Origin: Candidatus Peregrinibacteria bacterium CG10_big_fil_rev_8_21_14_0_10_49_16
GTDB taxonomy: Bacteria; Patescibacteriota; Gracilibacteria; Peribacterales; Peribacteraceae
DNA: 5,652 bases
Direction of reading: 5' to 3'
NCBI GenBank assembly: GCA_002772605.1
Contig: PFDS01000012.1
Coordinates: 1 to 5,652, forward strand
Made by a program: the position numbers and the translations under genes. Shown here piece after piece: positions 3,441 through 5,652 of this stretch. A model generated the notes under the pieces. That model was not told where the DNA came from, did no database searches, and was given only the letters and a program-made list of their open reading frames with translations. The stretch's first letter is position 1. Each line of letters opens with the position of its first letter.

Positions 3441-5642
3441 CTATCCTAACTTCCTCAATAATTCCTCATTACTGGGCAACTGTGCCCTCGGACACTCCCG
3501 ACCCGCCCAGTATGCACGCAGTTCATCCATATAACCCTTTTCCGTCTGCAAACGATCAATGAAAGGTTGGGCCTGCCTTTCGAAACGACTGTGATGGAGG
3601 TTATGAAGAAGTTGGTACATGCTGGTGACAAATACGTCTTCACCGCCGGGTATTTCCGCATGCGCTTCATCCTGCAGAACATCGATGACAGAATCCGTAT
3701 CGATTCCCGCAATCACCATCAAGTCCTCTGCAGACCCTGATGGGAAGTACTGCCTCAACCCCAGACGCCTGAGCGAGCAGGGGAGCGCGAAGTCGGCAAT
3801 GACATCCGCAACCTGCGAACTTAAGCCCCCATCAATATTATGATCTTCAAGAACAAGAAGATGACCTGTTTCAAATGCCGCCTGCACGACCGCAGCCGCA
3901 TCCAGAGGACGAATACACGCAACATTAAGAACGCGAACGGTGAGCGGTGAGCGGTGAGCGATTAGTGTATCTGCCGCCGCTACAGCCGTATGTACCATAA
4001 TACCTGTAGCAAGAATCGTCAGATCGTCCGATAGGTCACCCTGCCCACGCACAAGGTCGGCTTGCCCATCGAATCGGTATCCCGCAGGGTATATCAGCGA
4101 GCCGTCAGGACTCTTGAGCTGCTCATGTCCGGTACGCGGAGAGAAAACGTACACACTCGTGTGTCCTTCCGCAACAAGCTCCAATCCACGTTCCGCCATT
4201 GCTCCCGCCTGATTGCTGTCTGCCGGCATCCATACCTGTGTGTGATGAAAGGGAAGATTGAGATAGTTCTGCTCCTGATGCGTCTCACCATCTTCTCCCA
4301 CACTCAAGCCTGCATGTGTGCAGTCATGCAAAACTCCACACCGCGTATGGCCGCAGTTGATATCAATGAGTCTTGCATTGGCACGGGCCTCGTTCGTTCC
4401 AAACGCCGCAAAGGTGTAGGTCACCGGAAACAGTCCGACCTGCCGCATACCCGCTGCCATCATATACATGTTCGCCTCCGCCACTCCGACATTGATGACA
4501 CGATGTGGGAATGTTTTCTCAACCGCATCGAATCCGCCAGAACCTGCAAGATCTGCATGAAGAACAACGACTCTGTCATCATGCTTCATAAGATTTTGAA
4601 GATGCACCGCGCCAAAATCTTTTCGTGCCGCACCCTTCTCCTCCGTAATCACTCTTGGTGGATGCTTCTTCATTTCCAATTCTAGATCTGTTGATATCTG
4701 CTTCGCGTAGCGCTTTTTCTCCTGCTGACGGAATGCCTCATACTCCTGCATCGTCTCCTCCAGAGAAGGAAGTTCGCGTAAAGCATTCTCTGCTTCTCCT
4801 GAAGTAAGAGGAGTACCATGAAAATTCTGTTTTCCTGTATTCGATCCTTCCTCCATCAGTGAGACTCCGTAACCCATCGTCGTGTAGTAGCAGATGAATG
4901 TCGGACGACTGCTACCCGCTACCCGCTCACCGCTCACCGCTTCTAACGCCGCCTTTACCTGCCTCGGATCATTCCCATTCTGAACCTCAATGACCTGCCA
5001 ACCGCACGCTGCAGCAATGGATGCAAAGTCCGCCGCTACCGTCTTAGATGGCAGGGCGCTCAGCTGAATGTCATTCCAGTCTCCATGCACAACGAGGTTG
5101 CCGAGCCTCAAGTGGGCAGCCAAGCGAAATGCCTCAATCACTTGTCCTTCCTGCGCATCTCCGTCAGCCAAGAGGACATCGACTATTCCTTCCTTCTTCA
5201 AGTACCGCAACCCAAACGCTGCTCCCAGTCCATTACTCACGCCTTTGCCAAGCGGACCCGCGCCAAACGGAATGTCGCCAATGCCCGCTTCTGCATGACC
5301 GGGAAGGCCGCTCGGTACACGAAACGCATCAATGATCGCCTGCGGGCTCTGCAGGCGTTCGTCATCACCTTCACGCCCAAAGAGCCACTGTAGAGAATAC
5401 GCAAGAACAGAGAGATGCCCCGCACTCATTCTCAGAGGCTGATCTTTGGTCGGATCGCGAAGTTTCGAAAGCCAGTAGGCAAATGTGAACGAGGATAGGG
5501 GACCGCCGGGATGACCGGACTTGTGGGCGGTCGGCGCCCGCACCGCAAGGTGCCGCATAATCGTGTACGCAAGCTCGTACTGCCTTTTTTCCTCCGCAGA
5601 AAGTTCTGCCACATCCTCAGATCCTATCCATATCGACTCCAC
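3441..5642 (-). CDS. tkt: Transketolase, full-length, with C-terminal extension (start possibly just outside window)
   Basis: Transketolase uses thiamine diphosphate to transfer two-carbon ketol units between sugar phosphates in the cytoplasmic non-oxidative pentose phosphate pathway. The reading is 733 residues from GTG 5642; the frame stays open to the window edge, so the true start may be upstream. The N-terminal diphosphate-binding domain has SGHPGGP (His44), SAGHLSV (His76), PGHAEAG (His116) and the cofactor/Mg motif ADGDAQEG…WND (Asp160, Asn190). FHGTP supplies His275. The pyrimidine domain has VGVAEANM (Glu389, cofactor activation) and THAGLSVGEDGETHQ (His443, Asp451, His455). Arg503 follows in SPRTG. 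These match the E. coli active-site set. Oddities are Ala for the first Gly of GDG (residue 159), AG for the usual DS after His443, and about 70 extra residues at the C-terminus. Two heptamer arrays lie inside. The usual length is about 620-670. DXS is excluded by the transketolase-specific His set. Confidence 0.93.
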   Translation of the reverse strand: MESIWIGSEDVAELSAEEKRQYELAYTIMRHLAVRAPTAHKSGHPGGPLSSFTFAYWLSKLRDPTKDQPLRMSAGHLSVLAYSLQWLFGREGDDERLQSPQAIIDAFRVPSGLPGHAEAGIGDIPFGAGPLGKGVSNGLGAAFGLRYLKKEGIVDVLLADGDAQEGQVIEAFRLAAHLRLGNLVVHGDWNDIQLSALPSKTVAADFASIAAACGWQVIEVQNGNDPRQVKAALEAVSGERVAGSSRPTFICYYTTMGYGVSLMEEGSNTGKQNFHGTPLTSGEAENALRELPSLEETMQEYEAFRQQEKKRYAKQISTDLELEMKKHPPRVITEEKGAARKDFGAVHLQNLMKHDDRVVVLHADLAGSGGFDAVEKTFPHRVINVGVAEANMYMMAAGMRQVGLFPVTYTFAAFGTNEARANARLIDINCGHTRCGVLHDCTHAGLSVGEDGETHQEQNYLNLPFHHTQVWMPADSNQAGAMAERGLELVAEGHTSVYVFSPRTGHEQLKSPDGSLIYPAGYRFDGQADLVRGQGDLSDDLTILATGIMVHTAVAAADTLIAHRSPLTVRVLNVACIRPLDAAAVVQAAFETGHLLVLEDHNIDGGLSSQVADVIADFALPCSLRRLGLRQYFPSGSAEDLMVIAGIDTDSVIDVLQDEAHAEIPGGEDVFVTSMYQLLHNLHHSRFERQAQPFIDRLQTEKGYMDELRAYWAGRECPRAQLPSNEELLRKLG
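3939..3959. repeat. 7-bp tandem repeat, three perfect units of GGTGAGC, inside the transketolase gene
   Basis: There are three exact head-to-tail copies on the plus strand (3939-3945, 3946-3952, 3953-3959), read as GCTCACC on the coding strand. The 21 bp preserve the reading frame and encode IAHRSPLTV, around residues 561-569 near the start of the C-terminal domain. Such exact 7-bp periodicity is not expected from codon choice. Confidence 0.85.
4911..4938. repeat. 7-bp tandem repeat, four units (GCTACCC ×2, GCTCACC ×2), inside the transketolase gene
   Basis: There are four consecutive heptamers on the plus strand. The first pair are GCTACCC (4911-4924) and the second pair GCTCACC (4925-4938), followed by a further GCT. 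The second pair is the reverse complement of the array at 3939-3959. On the coding strand it encodes AVSGERVAGS, around residues 235-244, between the conserved N-terminal domain core and the ICYYTTMGYG strand. This looks like a surface loop. Confidence 0.85.
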
Positions 5643-5652
5643 CTTCTCATCC

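Noticed and set aside
4062..4685. Long plus-strand ORF (207 codons) opposite the transketolase gene
   Set aside because: It lies wholly antisense to a strongly conserved enzyme. Its translation is Arg/Cys/Met-rich without domain character, so it is a shadow frame.
3939..4938. Heptamer arrays as a possible CRISPR array or miniature transposon ends
   Set aside because: The units are 7 bp with no spacers. There are no terminal inverted repeats with target duplications, and no cas or transposase gene is present.

Overview
This window looks like a piece of a small-genome, possibly uncultured bacterium. It is compact, with convergent 3' ends that overlap by a few bases and moderate GC (about half). 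Most of its proteins are of unrecognised family. The best organism guess is a Candidate Phyla Radiation (Patescibacteria) lineage, perhaps Peregrinibacteria/Peribacteria. This is a tentative inference from style: short heptamer repeats, a palindromic FDRAQDD-type repeat inside a coding sequence, an orphan GspF-type N-terminal domain, and an SD-poor intergenic region. The standard genetic code is sufficient: TAA, TAG and TGA all serve as stops, and no long ORF needs UGA readthrough.

Layout: (1) 1-278, plus strand, is the 3' end of a charged, coiled-coil-prone protein whose start lies outside the window. (2) It runs tail to tail, with a 4-nt overlap, into a minus-strand pair that is probably one operon. 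The first gene of the pair is a 298-residue lipoprotein (870-1766). The second is a 183-residue membrane protein (275-826) with a GspF/PilC-like N-terminal domain. The 43-nt gap between them is almost filled by a degenerate 7-bp tandem repeat that reiterates Shine-Dalgarno-like AGG. (3) 1767-1883 is an AT-rich divergent promoter region with a repeated ACTAGT motif over the likely lipoprotein promoter. (4) 1884-3284, plus strand, encodes a 466-residue protein with a transglutaminase-like Cys-His signature. (5) A complete tRNA-Ser(UGA) with encoded CCA follows 10 nt later. (6) A 40-nt inverted repeat begins at the tRNA discriminator base and separates the tRNA from a convergent gene. (7) 3441-5642, minus strand, is an almost complete full-length transketolase with nearly all catalytic residues conserved and an unusual C-terminal extension of about 70 residues.

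The only clear metabolic assignment is transketolase (non-oxidative pentose phosphate pathway). The lipoprotein and GspF-like protein probably both sit at the cell envelope. The most interesting signal is not a gene family but a set of 7-bp tandem arrays: one in the envelope operon and two in the transketolase gene, in opposite orientations. Together with a palindromic repeat translated in frame inside the lipoprotein, they suggest small repeat elements tolerated within coding sequence. I see no convincing new defence, mobile or CRISPR system.
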